Below are positions 26,017 to 38,455 of a stretch of DNA of 64,000 bases, one piece after another (position 1 is the first letter of the stretch; each line of letters begins with the position of its first letter). The notes beneath the pieces are model-generated. The model had not been told where the DNA came from. It saw only the letters and a program-made list of their open reading frames with translations, and searched no databases. The DNA is taken from NCBI RefSeq assembly GCF_000403645.1, contig NC_021313.1, positions 3,119,014 through 3,183,013 on the forward strand, read 5' to 3'. A program made the position numbers and the translations under genes. Source of the DNA: Salinarchaeum sp. Harcht-Bsk1 (GTDB lineage: Archaea > Halobacteriota > Halobacteria > Halobacteriales > Salinarchaeaceae).

Positions 26017-27421
26017 ACCACTGCTCGAAGTTCGCGACCTCGAGAAGTACTTCTTCGAGCGCGACACCTACGTCGACCGTATCATGGGGTCGGATCCGGT
26101 GTCGATCAAAGCAGTCGACGGGATCAGCTTCGACGTCCACGAGGGCGAAACGCTCGGTCTCGTCGGCGAATCGGGCTGTGGCAAGTCCACGACCGGCGAG
26201 ACGCTGCTCGGGCTTCAGGAGCCCACCGGCGGCACCGTGCGATTCGACGGGGACGACGTGTTCTCGCTCTCTCGGAGCGGGATGCGGACGTTCCGCCGAA
26301 ACGCGCAGGTGGTGTTCCAGGATCCGTTCTCGAGTCTGGATCCACGGATGACCGTCGGTGCGATCGTCCGGCAACCGCTGGAGGTCCACGGCGTTGGAAC
26401 GCTGGCCGAGCAACGTGAGCGAGTCCACGACCTGCTCGAGCGCGTCGGCCTGAGCGCCGACCAGTACGACCGCTACCCCCACGAGTTCTCCGGTGGCCAG
26501 CGCCAGCGGATCGGAATCGCGCGAGCACTCGCGCTCGAACCGGAGTTCCTCGTGCTCGACGAGCCGACGAGTGCGCTGGACGTCTCGGTACAGGCCCAGA
26601 TCCTCAACTTGCTCTCGGACCTGCAGGACGAGTTCGACCTCACCTATCTGCTGATCTCCCACGACCTCTCCGTTATTCGCCACATCTGCGATCGCGTCGC
26701 GGTGATGTATCTCGGCGAACTTGTGGAGGTCGGTCCGGTCGGTGAGATCTTCGAGTCGCCACGACACCCCTACACGCAGGCGCTGCTGGAGAGCGTGCCG
26801 CGGGCCTCGACGGACGAGCGAGATCGCGACGTCGAAACGCTATCCGGCGACGTCCCGTCACCGCGCAATCCGCCCAGCGGCTGCCGGTTCAGGACGCGGT
26901 GTCCCGACGTCATCCCACCCGACGCGCTCGACGTCGAACAGGCGGAGTACCGACAGATCATGGACGTCCGGGAGCGCATCGAATCCGAGGACGTCGACCT
27001 GGATTCGGTCTGGGACTACGTCGCGGATGGGCCCCCGTCGTCGTTCGGATCGATCAGGTCGTACCTCGACAGGTCCGGCGACGGGACGGACGACTATCGC
27101 GACCAGCACGTGGACGCGTTCGTCGACCGCCTGGAAACGCGACTCGTGGACGTCGATCTGTCCGCACCGCACGACCGTACGGTGCGTGAGGCGTTCCGCG
27201 AACTCTGCTACGGCGACTGGGACGAGGCTGCGGCGGTGCTCGCTGACGACTACGAGAGCATCTGTGAGACCGTCACGCCGGTGTTGCAGGACGGCGCCGA
27301 TCACCCCGTCGCGTGTCACCTCTACGACCAGCCACCGGTCGAGGACGGCCGATCGACGGGCGCGAGACCCGATGTCGGATCTGCCGATTCGGTTGACGCG
27401 GAGAACGCCAGTTCGGATTGA
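26009..27421 (+). CDS. dppF: ABC transporter ATPase, DppF-type, with long C-terminal extension
   Basis: 470 residues from the ATG at 26009; longer upstream starts lie inside dppD. Walker A is GESGCGKST, the signature is [15 protein letters not shown] and Walker B is [11 protein letters not shown]. The oligopeptide C-terminal domain ([13 protein letters not shown]) ends near residue 310. About 150 extra residues follow (from about 320), acidic and partly helical, with a repeat-like use of Arg/Glu. Their role is unknown. DppF forms a heterodimer with DppD to drive peptide import. Last gene of the operon. Confidence 0.9.
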   Translation: MTEPLLEVRDLEKYFFERDTYVDRIMGSDPVSIKAVDGISFDVHEGETLGLVGESGCGKSTTGETLLGLQEPTGGTVRFDGDDVFSLSRSGMRTFRRNAQVVFQDPFSSLDPRMTVGAIVRQPLEVHGVGTLAEQRERVHDLLERVGLSADQYDRYPHEFSGGQRQRIGIARALALEPEFLVLDEPTSALDVSVQAQILNLLSDLQDEFDLTYLLISHDLSVIRHICDRVAVMYLGELVEVGPVGEIFESPRHPYTQALLESVPRASTDERDRDVETLSGDVPSPRNPPSGCRFRTRCPDVIPPDALDVEQAEYRQIMDVRERIESEDVDLDSVWDYVADGPPSSFGSIRSYLDRSGDGTDDYRDQHVDAFVDRLETRLVDVDLSAPHDRTVREAFRELCYGDWDEAAAVLADDYESICETVTPVLQDGADHPVACHLYDQPPVEDGRSTGARPDVGSADSVDAENASSD

Positions 27422-27495
27422 GCAGGGCTACGCGGTCGTCGATCGATTTCGTCATGGCGGGCACTCACGTCGGTTTCGACCGGCCGTTGCGCAGG

Positions 27496-27500
27496 TTTAT
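27496..27500 (+). promoter_or_regulatory. TATA-like box for the bactofilin-like gene
   Basis: TTTAT centred 26-30 bases upstream of the GTG at 27526, the distance expected of a haloarchaeal promoter on a nearly leaderless transcript. This spacing supports the GTG as the start. Confidence 0.35.
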
Positions 27501-27525
27501 GCCGCTTGTTACCGTATAGCTATTC

Positions 27526-28572
27526 GTGTTCGCCGATCGCAGGATCTTCGTCCTTCTCACAGCCGCGCTGCTCGTGCTCGTCCCGGTCGTCGGCGCCGTC
27601 GGCGTCGTCACCGGTCAGGACACGACGCGCGTCGACGAGGGGGGCACCTACTCCGGCGGGACCGTCGTCATCGAGGGTCCGATCGACGGCGACGTGCGGG
27701 TGTTCGCGGGGACGGTCATCATCCAGGGAGACGTCGACGGCGACGTGCAGGCGTTCGCTGGTACGGTGCAGGTCCAGGGGACGATTTCGGGCAATCTGCA
27801 GGCGGCTGCCGGCACTGTGGTCGTCGACGGCTCGGTTCGCGGCGACGTCTCCGTCGCCGCAGGGACGCTGGCGATCGACGGGAGCGTCGGGGGCAACGTC
27901 CGTTCGGCCTCCGGGACGACCCAGCTCGGCGAGCGATCCGTCGTCCTCGGCGATCTGGAGTACACGGGCGATCTGGAGCGACTCGAGGGGTCGCGCGTGC
28001 TCGGATCGGTCGACCAGCGGGTCGCCCTCCAGATCGGCCCAGTGCTCGTGCCCCCGCTCTGGGGCTGGTTCGTGACGGTCTTCGCGATGCTCGCCCACGC
28101 AGCACTCGGCGCGGTGTTGCTCCTGGCGTTCCCGGAGTACAGCAGGTCCGTGGTGGATCGGATCGAATCCGACCCACTCGTCACCGGGGCTGCTGGGCTG
28201 GGTGTGTTCGTTGGCGTCCCGATCGTGCTCGTGCTCCTGTTGCTCACGATCGTGGGGATCCCCGTCTCGATTGCGGGGCTGGTCATCTTCGGGATCGTCT
28301 GCTGGATCGGACTCGTGTACGGCCGGTTCGCGGTCGGGTACGTGCTCGTCAGGCGGGCCGGCCGCGACTCGCCGTGGCTCGGCCTGGGCGTGGGACTTGT
28401 CGGCGTCGGGGTGCTCACGCAACTGCCCTACGTCGGTGGACTCGTTCAGTTCGTGACCTTGTTACTCGGGCTGGGAGCACTCGGCGTGAGCGGTGCTCGC
28501 GAACTGCGACGGCGACGCGGGGAAATCGACTCAGATGCAGAGCCCACCGCTGCCGACGAAACCGCGTCGTAG
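27526..28572 (+). CDS. bactofilin-like polymer-forming domain membrane protein
   Basis: 348 residues, GTG start. A signal or anchor helix (about 7-28) is followed by a right-handed beta-helix-like repeat region (about 40-150) of short units such as GTVVIEGPIDGDVRVFAGTV and GTVVVDGSVRGDVSVAAGTL, each about 20 residues. This pattern is that of bactofilin/polymer-forming domains. Four or more hydrophobic helices follow (about 175-320), then a charged tail. The repeat part is predicted outside the membrane. Function is unknown, possibly envelope organisation. It starts 104 bases after the dpp operon and is likely a separate unit. Confidence 0.75.
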   Translation: MFADRRIFVLLTAALLVLVPVVGAVGVVTGQDTTRVDEGGTYSGGTVVIEGPIDGDVRVFAGTVIIQGDVDGDVQAFAGTVQVQGTISGNLQAAAGTVVVDGSVRGDVSVAAGTLAIDGSVGGNVRSASGTTQLGERSVVLGDLEYTGDLERLEGSRVLGSVDQRVALQIGPVLVPPLWGWFVTVFAMLAHAALGAVLLLAFPEYSRSVVDRIESDPLVTGAAGLGVFVGVPIVLVLLLLTIVGIPVSIAGLVIFGIVCWIGLVYGRFAVGYVLVRRAGRDSPWLGLGVGLVGVGVLTQLPYVGGLVQFVTLLLGLGALGVSGARELRRRRGEIDSDAEPTAADETAS

Positions 28573-28681
28573 AACACCGCAATCCGACCGTCAGTCAGCG
28601 AGTCGCCGTGCTATCTCTTGGAGCAGTATTCTCTTAGAAACGGTCTCCGTCCGTCCGAAGTCGGGCGTGGCGGATTCCGCC

Positions 28682-29650
28682 TCAGCCCGCGATTGCGCCT
28701 TCCGCCTCGAGCAGCTCGTGGTACCGGTTCCGGATCGTGACCTCGGAGATGTTCGCGACCCGGCTAACCTCGTTCTGGGTGACCTTCTCGTTGGTGAGCA
28801 ACGATGCAGCGTAGACGGCCGCCGCGGCGAGGCCGACCGGCGACTTGCCGCTGTGGATGCCCTCGCTCTTGGCCGTCTTCAGGAGCTTCCTGGCACGGCG
28901 TTCGACCTCTTCTGAGAGGCCGAGTTCCGAAACGAATCGCGGGACGTACTGCTCCGGGTCGGCGGGTTTGATCTCTAGACCAAGTTCGCGGACGACGTAG
29001 CGGTACGTTCGTGCGATCTCGTCCTTCTCGACGCGGGAGACCGCCGTGATTTCGTCGAGGCTGCGGGGAGTCCCGGCCTGTCGTGCAGCGGCGTACAGGC
29101 TCGCGGTCGCGACGCCCTCGATCGACCGACCTGGAAGGAGGTCCTCGGCGAGCGCACGCCGGTAGATCACACTCGCGGTCTCGCGGACGTTCTCGGGGAG
29201 ACCGAGCGCGGACGCCATCCGGTCGATCTCGCCGAGCGCCTGCTTGAGATTGCGCTCCTTCGAGTCACGCGTGCGGAAGCGCTCGTTCCAGGTGCGCAGG
29301 CGCTGCATCTTTTCGCGCTGCCGGCTGGAGAGCTGGCGCCCGTAGGCGTCCTTGTCCTGCCAGCCGATGTTCGTCGAGAGCCCCTCGTCGTGCATCATCT
29401 TCGTCGTGGGGGCGCCGACGCGGCTCTTCTCGTCCTTCTCGCGGGAGTCGAACGCGCGCCACTCCGGGCCGCGGTCGATCTCGTCAGTTTCGACGACCAG
29501 TCCGCAATCCTGACAGACGGTTTCGCCGTGTTCCTCGTCGTTGACGAGCTTGCCGCCACACTCCGGACACTGGACCGTCTCGTCGACGGATTCTGTTTCG
29601 GACTCGGTCTCGTCACGCTCCCGTTCGCGGGTTCTACGTCCGTCTGACAT
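28682..29650 (-). CDS. tfb: transcription initiation factor TFB
   Basis: 322 residues, normal for haloarchaeal TFB. The N-terminal zinc ribbon uses Cys28, Cys31, Cys46 and Cys49 (CPECGGK, CQDCGLV). The B-reader region (RVGAPTTKMMHDEGLSTNIG) and two cyclin repeats (about 130-215 and 225-315) follow. TFB binds the TATA-TBP complex and the BRE and recruits RNA polymerase. Haloarchaea carry several tfb paralogues, so which this is cannot be said. A 14-base palindrome lies upstream at 29703-29716. Confidence 0.95.
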   Translation of the reverse strand: MSDGRRTRERERDETESETESVDETVQCPECGGKLVNDEEHGETVCQDCGLVVETDEIDRGPEWRAFDSREKDEKSRVGAPTTKMMHDEGLSTNIGWQDKDAYGRQLSSRQREKMQRLRTWNERFRTRDSKERNLKQALGEIDRMASALGLPENVRETASVIYRRALAEDLLPGRSIEGVATASLYAAARQAGTPRSLDEITAVSRVEKDEIARTYRYVVRELGLEIKPADPEQYVPRFVSELGLSEEVERRARKLLKTAKSEGIHSGKSPVGLAAAAVYAASLLTNEKVTQNEVSRVANISEVTIRNRYHELLEAEGAIAG

Positions 29651-29957
29651 TATTGTGGGACTCCCTTTCGGGAAAACCGCTCCTATATGTCTTGCGCAGG
29701 ACAGACCTTAAGGTCTTTGCCCAATTTCGACCCAATTCCGGCAGCAAGCGCCGATACGTCGGTTCTCGCTGCCGTTTAGCGGTTCGAGCGCTGGGACGCA
29801 ACCGAGGCGACCGCTCGAGGGGCTACCGGTCGGTCCATTGACGGGAATCGACGCGTTTTCTCGGCCTGGTTGTATCGCGGCGAGCGCCGGAGCTGCCAGT
29901 CGAGTGACCGGACCGCCATTCGAAACGCTTACTCCCGGTCCGCAAGTGGATTCGGCC
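29651..29957. other. divergent region between tfb and gatC
   Basis: About 307 bases. On the tfb side it has a TATA-like CATATAG (complement, near 29682-29689) and the palindrome at 29703-29716. Short open frames upstream of gatC show no protein-like features, and the ATG at 29958 is taken as the gatC start. Confidence 0.5.
29703..29716. promoter_or_regulatory. 14-base perfect palindrome upstream of tfb
   Basis: AGACCTTAAGGTCT is identical on both strands and lies 53-66 bases upstream of the tfb start. It could be an operator for tfb. Its TTAA core makes chance occurrence less likely in this GC-rich sequence. Confidence 0.4.
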
Positions 29958-30236
29958 ATGAGCGAGCAACGCGTCGACGAAGACGAGGTCGAGCACGTGG
30001 CGAGTCTCGCCCGCGTGGATCTCGACGAGGGGGACGCCGAGCGGTTCGTCGAGCAGTTCGCCGACATTCTCGAGGCCTTCGATGCGCTCGACGAGGTCCC
30101 CGCGGTCGACCGCGACGCAGATCTCACGAACGTGATGCGACCGGACGAGGAACGCGACTCTCTCGACCAGGAGGAAGCGCTCGCGAACGCTCCCGAATCG
30201 GAGGACGGCTTCTTCAAGGGGCCGAACGTCTCATAG
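29958..30236 (+). CDS. gatC: aspartyl/glutamyl-tRNA amidotransferase subunit C
   Basis: 92 residues from the ATG at 29958. The short helical protein has the family pattern VEHVASLARVDLDEGDAERF and ends GFFKGPNVS, matching the conserved C-terminal FxVP-like element. GatC stabilises GatA in the GatCAB complex that turns Asp-tRNA-Asn and Glu-tRNA-Gln into the amide forms. Its stop abuts the gatA start with no gap. gatB is not in this window, which is common in archaea. Confidence 0.92.
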   Translation: MSEQRVDEDEVEHVASLARVDLDEGDAERFVEQFADILEAFDALDEVPAVDRDADLTNVMRPDEERDSLDQEEALANAPESEDGFFKGPNVS

Positions 30237-31505
30237 ATGGCCCACGACGCGTTCATCACCGAGATGGAGATCGCCGGGGCCGACGATGGCCCACTCGCCG
30301 GCGCCACCGTCGCCGTCAAGGACAACATCTCCACGCAGGGCGTGCCGACGACCTGTGGCTCCGCGATGCTCGCGGAGTACGAACCGCCCTACGACGCCAC
30401 CGTCGTCGAGTCGATCCTCGACGCCGGTGCGACCGTCGTGGGCAAGACGAACATGGACGAGTTCGGCATGGGCACGACGACCGAGACCTCCGCCTTCGGC
30501 GTGACGGACAACCCGGCGGCACCGGGCCACGTTCCAGGTGGCTCCTCCGGCGGGTCGGCGGCCGCCGTCGCAGACGGTGAGGCCGACCTCGCGCTCGGCA
30601 CGGACACCGGCGGCTCCGTTCGCTGTCCGGCGGCCTTCTGTGGCGTCGTCGGCATCAAGCCGACCTACGGTCTCGTCTCCCGGTACGGGCTGGTCGCCTA
30701 CGCCAACAGCCTCGAACAGATCGGCCCCATCGCGCCGACCGTCGAAGAAGCGGCAGCCCTCCTCGACGTGATCGCAGGCCCCGACCCCAACGACGCGACG
30801 ACGCGCGAGAAGGGTGCGGACAGCGACTACGTCGATGCCGCGGACGGCGACGTCGAGGGGCTCGACGTCGGCATCCCGACCGAACTGCTCGACGGCGCGG
30901 ACGACGGCGTCGTGGAGACCTTCTGGGACGCGATCGACGACCTCGAGGCCCAGGGCGCGTCGACTCACGAGGTCTCCCTGCCCTCCCTCGAGCACGCCGT
31001 CGAGGCCTACTACGTGATCGCCATGTCCGAGGCCTCCTCGAATCTCGCGCGCTTCGACGGCGTCCGCTACGGACACTCCGGCGGCTACGACGGCAACTGG
31101 AACGAGACCTTCGCGAAAGCGCGACGCGAAGGCTTCGGCGACGAGGTCGTCCGCCGCATTCTGCTCGGAACGTACGCGCTCTCGGCGGGCTACCACGAGA
31201 AGTACTACGACCAGGCCCAGAACGCCCGGGCGTGGGTCAAACAGGACTTCGACGAGGCGCTCGATGACGCCGACGTGCTGGCATCCCCGACAATGCCGAT
31301 CCCGCCATTCGAACTCGGCGAATCGCTCGACGATCCGCTGACGATGTACCTCGCCGACGCGAACACGACGCCAGTCAACCTCGCCGACCTTCCGGCGATC
31401 TCGGTGCCTGCGGGCGAGACGGACGGCCTCCCGGTCGGCATCCAGTTCGTGGGTCCAGCTTTCGGTGAGGAGACGATCGTTCGGGCCGGGAGTGCACTCG
31501 CCTGA
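30237..31505 (+). CDS. gatA: aspartyl/glutamyl-tRNA amidotransferase subunit A
   Basis: 422 residues. Amidase-signature enzyme: the catalytic Lys in VAVKDNIST, the Gly/Ser-rich motif PGGSSGGSAAAVAD and the nucleophilic Ser region GTDTGGSVRCPAAFCG are all present. GatA frees ammonia from glutamine and passes it to GatB for amidation of mischarged tRNA. The N-terminus is shorter than in bacterial GatA, typical of haloarchaea. Translated directly after gatC. Confidence 0.93.
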   Translation: MAHDAFITEMEIAGADDGPLAGATVAVKDNISTQGVPTTCGSAMLAEYEPPYDATVVESILDAGATVVGKTNMDEFGMGTTTETSAFGVTDNPAAPGHVPGGSSGGSAAAVADGEADLALGTDTGGSVRCPAAFCGVVGIKPTYGLVSRYGLVAYANSLEQIGPIAPTVEEAAALLDVIAGPDPNDATTREKGADSDYVDAADGDVEGLDVGIPTELLDGADDGVVETFWDAIDDLEAQGASTHEVSLPSLEHAVEAYYVIAMSEASSNLARFDGVRYGHSGGYDGNWNETFAKARREGFGDEVVRRILLGTYALSAGYHEKYYDQAQNARAWVKQDFDEALDDADVLASPTMPIPPFELGESLDDPLTMYLADANTTPVNLADLPAISVPAGETDGLPVGIQFVGPAFGEETIVRAGSALA

Positions 31506-31523
31506 GAGCGGTTCGCACCAGCC

Positions 31524-31910
31524 TCACCGCGGCGGGCGAGGGGCCCGCTCGTAGCGCAGGATCCGATCCGGTTTCTCCAGTTTGGCGTAGCTCTCCTGGA
31601 GCGCACGCTGTCGCTCGGGGGTGAGTCGGCGGTCGAGGACGTGCGAACCGAAGTCGGTAGTCGCGAAGAAGCGATCGGGTAGCTTCGGCGACGGCGCGCC
31701 GTCCTCGAACGTGACCTCTTCGACGAGTCCCTGTTCGACGAGTCGGTTGAGGCGTCGCTTGACCAGGTCGCGACCGTGCTCCCCGGCCGCCCAGCAGAGT
31801 TCCGGGAGCGTGGGCATTCGGTACGGGTGACCGACGATCCCCGTGAGGATCGCGACGTCTGCCTCGGTCAGGTAGACCTGGGCCGAGTCGTCCGGATCGT
31901 CGATCGACAC
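31524..31910 (-). CDS. winged-helix DNA-binding protein, haloarchaeal
   Basis: 128 residues. A winged-helix fold is suggested by VYLTEADVAILTGIVGHPYR ... LCWAAGEHGRDLVKRRLNRLVEQGLVEEV. There is no sensor domain beyond a charged C-terminal part that continues DRRLTPERQRALQESYAKL. Likely a cytoplasmic regulator with an unknown target. It converges on gatA (18 bases between stops). The tandem-repeat stretch at 32005-32119 lies upstream of it and of the LLM oxidoreductase, which run in opposite directions. Confidence 0.65.
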   Translation of the reverse strand: MSIDDPDDSAQVYLTEADVAILTGIVGHPYRMPTLPELCWAAGEHGRDLVKRRLNRLVEQGLVEEVTFEDGAPSPKLPDRFFATTDFGSHVLDRRLTPERQRALQESYAKLEKPDRILRYERAPRPPR

Positions 31911-32004
31911 GAGCGGCGATTCGCACCAGGGTGACTTACCGATTTGGGAGCCTCCGATCGAACCCGCTCGTCACGACCGAGCCACGTCGCTGGTTCCCCT
32001 TCTC

Positions 32005-32119
32005 GGCGGTGCTCCCTTGTTAGCACGGCACACCCCTTGCTGGCGGTGATCCTCCCTTTTTGGCGGTGGCCCTCTCGTTGCTGGCGATGGTCCTCCCTGT
32101 CCCGGCGGTGCCTTTTGGC
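32005..32119. repeat. about 21-base degenerate tandem repeat
   Basis: About six units starting with GGCGGTG or GGCGATG and continuing with a pyrimidine-rich half (for example at 32005, 32042, 32062, 32083 and 32104). Units are 16-21 bases. It lies between two divergent genes and does not encode a recognisable protein. Origin by replication slippage is the simplest reading. Confidence 0.6.
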
Positions 32120-32170
32120 TGATTGGGCCGGACTGTGCACGGGAAGCGGGGACTGCAATTCAGTCCCACC

Positions 32171-33123
32171 ATGACCGACATCGGCTACACGCTCTCGAGC
32201 GAGGAGCACAGTCCCACGGATCTGGTCGAGCAGGCCAGCACGGCCGAGGCAGCGGGCTTCGACTTTCTCTCCATCTCCGATCACTACCACCCCTGGACCA
32301 CCGCCCAGGGTCACTCGCCGTTCGTCTGGTCGACGCTCGGTGGCGTCTCGGCGGCGACCGAATCGATCGACGTCGGCGTTGGCGTCTCGGCGCCGATCCA
32401 GCGCATCCACCCGGCGATCTACGCGCAAGCCGCGGCGACGACGGCGGCGATGTTCGACGGTCGGCAGTTCTACGCGGGCGTCGGTACCGGCGAGAACCTC
32501 AACGAACACGTCGTCGGCGAGCACTGGCCAGAACACGCCGTGCGATTGGAGATGCTCGAGGAGGCCGTCGAGGTCGTCGACGCGCTCTGGACGGGCGAGG
32601 AAGTCAGCCACTACGGCGAACACTACACCGTCGAGAACGCCCAACTCTTCACGCTCCCAGCAGAGCGGCCACCCATCTGCGTCTCTGCCTACGGCGAGCG
32701 AGCGGCCCGGGCAGCGGCGGAGTTCGGCGACGGGTCTGGTCGGTCGGGCCCCAGGACGTCGTCGAGACGTGGGAGGAAGCAGGCGGTGACGGGCCGAGAG
32801 TCTGCCAGCTACAGGCCTGCGTCGCGGAAACGGAGGCCGAGGCCGTCGAGACGGCCTACGAGCAGTGGCCGATCACGGGCCTCGAAGGGGAACTCAACTC
32901 GATCCTACCGACACCAAGACACGTCGAGCAGGCGACCCAGATGGTTTCGAGAGCGGACGTCGCCGAGAGTTCGATCCTGACCGGGCCGGATCTCGACGCG
33001 CACGTCGAGCAGATCCAGACGGCGATCGACGCCGGCTACGACCACGTCTACGTCCACCAGATCGGAGACGACCAGGCGGCACTCGTCGACGCGTACCGCG
33101 ACGAAGTGCTGCCGTCGTTCTAA
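32171..33123 (+). pseudogene. LLM-class F420/flavin-dependent oxidoreductase with a single-base frameshift
   Basis: The first part (32171 to about 32735) encodes a luciferase-like monooxygenase fold: MTDIGYTLSSEEHSPTDLVE, FDFLSISDHYHPW, GVGTGENLNEHVVGEHW. Near 32735 a T appears to be missing (GACGGGTCTGG where GACGGGTTCTGG would keep the frame, giving DGFWSVGPQDVVETW). The rest continues in another frame to LVDAYRDEVLPSF at 33123. With the base restored the protein would be about 317 residues, normal for F420-dependent LLM oxidoreductases. Either a real inactivating mutation or an assembly error. The tandem repeat at 32005 is just upstream. Confidence 0.8.
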
Positions 33124-33184
33124 TGCCGGTCTGGCGCTCGATCGCAGGTCGGCCAATCGAGGCGACGATGGAGGCTCCCCGGAC

Positions 33185-34357
33185 TCAGACCGGACTGATC
33201 TCGTCGTTGTCGTCCGTGATCAGGTCCTCGATCTCGGATTCGCGGTCGGACTTTTGCTCCGAGATGCTGTCCCGGGCGTCGAGGGCCTGCGACTGGAGTT
33301 CGTCGACGCGATCGACGTCGGTCACGTTCGAGAGGATGACGACGGCAGACACCGTGTCTGCGGAGGGGATGGGTGCGTCGCCCGCGAGGACCTCCATGCT
33401 GTTCGTCTGGTCTTCGACCCATCGCCGCGCACTCTCGAGGCCCTTTCTCGAGAACTCCTCGGGCGGGCCGGCGATCACGATGAGCGATCGCTCCGCGGAC
33501 TCGACGTTCACCGGGAGCGTCAGCCGCGACTGGACGGCCTGCCGGACGAGGCCGCTGATCTTCTTCGCCTTGTCCGAGTCCTCCTGGGTGCCGTTCTTGC
33601 GGAACCGGTTCAGGAAGCTACGAGATTCGAAAGTCGACCGGTCGATCCCGGTCTCGGCGTACGCGATCGTGCTGATGCCGCCGGTCGCGAGTGTCCGACG
33701 GACGTCGCTCGCGTCCATCGCGTTCTCGGAGACCTCTTCACCGACGTTCCCGGCCGAGAGCAGGGTTTCGATGCGCTTGGCGATCTCGCGGTTCGTCCGT
33801 TCGTACCCACCGCCGATCGAGTCGGCGTTGCCGCGCCAGGCGTCGTTGTCGAAGACGATCAGGTTCTCTGTGGCCTCGACGAACGAGGGGAACGCCCGGG
33901 CCGCATTGTAGGACGGCCGTCCGCCTTCCTCGGTACTCGGGAGGACGCCGAGGCCGAACACGGGTTCCTCGTAGGTCTCGTTGAGCATCTCGCCGAGCAC
34001 CGGCGCCCCTCCGCTCCCCGTCCCGCCGCCGAGCCCCGCCACGACGATGAACGCGTCGACGTCGTAAATCGGGACCTCCGAGAGCGCTCGTTCGACCTCG
34101 TGGAGGTCCTCCTCGATCACGGTTGCACCGAGGTCCGGGTCGGCACCGACGCCGTGGCCCTTGACCTGCCCGTTCGTCTGGCCGAGGAGCAGCCGATCCT
34201 CCTCCGGAATCGTGTCCAGTTTCGCGAGATCGGTGCCGGCCGTGTTGACGGCCATGACGGCTCGACAGAGGTCACGACCACTCTCGTTTTGATATCGGAA
34301 TAGCTCGTCGGCGATCTTGCCACCGGCGTTGCCCACACCGATGAGCGCGATTTTCAT
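33185..34357 (-). CDS. cetZ: CetZ-type tubulin/FtsZ superfamily GTPase
   Basis: 390 residues. The GTP-binding motifs are IGVGNAGGKIADELF at the start and the tubulin signature GLGGGTGSGG (about 110-119), followed by the DNDAWRGNADSIGGGY helix region. Archaeal CetZ proteins polymerise under the membrane and control cell shape. The sequence resembles CetZ more than classical FtsZ because the N-terminus begins directly MKIALIGVG, and the C-terminus ends in an acidic tail without the FtsZ binding peptide. Several paralogues exist in haloarchaea, so the number of this one is not assigned. Confidence 0.88.
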   Translation of the reverse strand: MKIALIGVGNAGGKIADELFRYQNESGRDLCRAVMAVNTAGTDLAKLDTIPEEDRLLLGQTNGQVKGHGVGADPDLGATVIEEDLHEVERALSEVPIYDVDAFIVVAGLGGGTGSGGAPVLGEMLNETYEEPVFGLGVLPSTEEGGRPSYNAARAFPSFVEATENLIVFDNDAWRGNADSIGGGYERTNREIAKRIETLLSAGNVGEEVSENAMDASDVRRTLATGGISTIAYAETGIDRSTFESRSFLNRFRKNGTQEDSDKAKKISGLVRQAVQSRLTLPVNVESAERSLIVIAGPPEEFSRKGLESARRWVEDQTNSMEVLAGDAPIPSADTVSAVVILSNVTDVDRVDELQSQALDARDSISEQKSDRESEIEDLITDDNDEISPV

Positions 34358-37244
<2,887 letters not shown>

Positions 37245-37294
37245 ACTGAGCGGCGGTTCTCGACGCCAGCGGTTTTCGCCTCTCGCCCCCGTCG

Positions 37295-38455
37295 TCACTC
37301 GAAGGCGGTCATGCGTCGGATCGCAATCTGGAGCAGGGACGGCGTTACCAGCACCGAGACGAGCACGAGCAAGACGAACGCCGAGAACAGCTGCCTCGTT
37401 ACGTATCCCTCCGTGAGTGCGGTACCGACAATCGCCAGGCCGACTCCCGCTTTGGGTACCATACCGACGCCGATGGCCACCGACTCGCCGACGTCACCGC
37501 CCGCGATGGCGTTGCCAACGAGTCCGCCGACGAACTTCGACACTACCCCGAGGGTTACGACGGCGATGAGGAACGCGTCGAGGGTGCTCAGGACCCGAAG
37601 GTCGATTCGGGCGCCCACGCCAGCGAAGAATATCGGTATGAACACGCCGTACCCGATGCCGACGATGCCCTCCCGGACCTCCAGTCGCGAGAAGCGCTCA
37701 TTTTCACCGACGAGCAGCCCCACGACGAGCGCTCCGATGGTGACGTCGAGACCGGCCGCTTCTGCACCGTAACTGCCGAGAAACACCGCGCTGAGGAGTG
37801 CCAGGACGTCCACCCCGATCTGACGTGATCGTGCGAGGAGCGAGGAGAGCCACGCGACGATTCCGAATCGTGCCACCGCGACGGCGGCGAAGAACACGAT
37901 CACCTTTCCAAGCGTCGTCACGGCCGCCTGGAACCCCTCTCCGGAGACGGTAGTCAACAGCAGGGCGAACGCGAGCAGTCCCAGTACGTCGTCCACGACT
38001 GCCGCGCCGACGATGCGGTGTCCGATCCGCGACTCGAGTCGCTCGAGGTCCACCAGCGTTCGTGCGGTGACCGCGATTGAGGTAACCGAGAGCGCGAGCG
38101 CCAGGAACGCCGTCTCGACCGCACCGTAGCCGAATGCGAGCCCCAGTGCCACGCCGGTGGCTGCGGGCACCACCATCCCGCAGAGGCCGATGCTGATCGC
38201 TGCTGGACCGACCGCGAGAAGTTCCGTGAGGTCGAGGTGCTCGTAGCCGACGTCGAAGAAGAGCAGCATCGCACCGATGGTTGCGAACACGGCGAAGGTG
38301 CCGTCGTAGTCGATGAGACCGACGACGGACGGCCCGAGGACGAGGCCCGCCACGATCTCACCGACGAGTGCAGGTTCCCCCAGGCGCTCGAGAACCTCGC
38401 CGAAAACGAGCGCGACGGCCAAGGTCGCGCCGACGACGAGCAGGACGTCCGCCAT
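37295..38455 (-). CDS. cation:proton antiporter (CPA2/Kef-type), membrane domain only
   Basis: 386 residues from the ATG at 38455; an upstream in-frame ATG at 38515 would add a hydrophilic tail and is less likely. About 12 hydrophobic segments with the family pattern EPALVGEIVAGLVLGPSVVGL and AAVVDDVLGLLAFALLL, where the Asp pair is the usual ion-binding site. It exchanges Na+ or K+ for H+ across the membrane, important for a halophile. The C-terminal TrkA/RCK regulatory domain of many Kef proteins is absent. Convergent with katG, 50 bases apart. Confidence 0.88.
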   Translation of the reverse strand: MADVLLVVGATLAVALVFGEVLERLGEPALVGEIVAGLVLGPSVVGLIDYDGTFAVFATIGAMLLFFDVGYEHLDLTELLAVGPAAISIGLCGMVVPAATGVALGLAFGYGAVETAFLALALSVTSIAVTARTLVDLERLESRIGHRIVGAAVVDDVLGLLAFALLLTTVSGEGFQAAVTTLGKVIVFFAAVAVARFGIVAWLSSLLARSRQIGVDVLALLSAVFLGSYGAEAAGLDVTIGALVVGLLVGENERFSRLEVREGIVGIGYGVFIPIFFAGVGARIDLRVLSTLDAFLIAVVTLGVVSKFVGGLVGNAIAGGDVGESVAIGVGMVPKAGVGLAIVGTALTEGYVTRQLFSAFVLLVLVSVLVTPSLLQIAIRRMTAFE

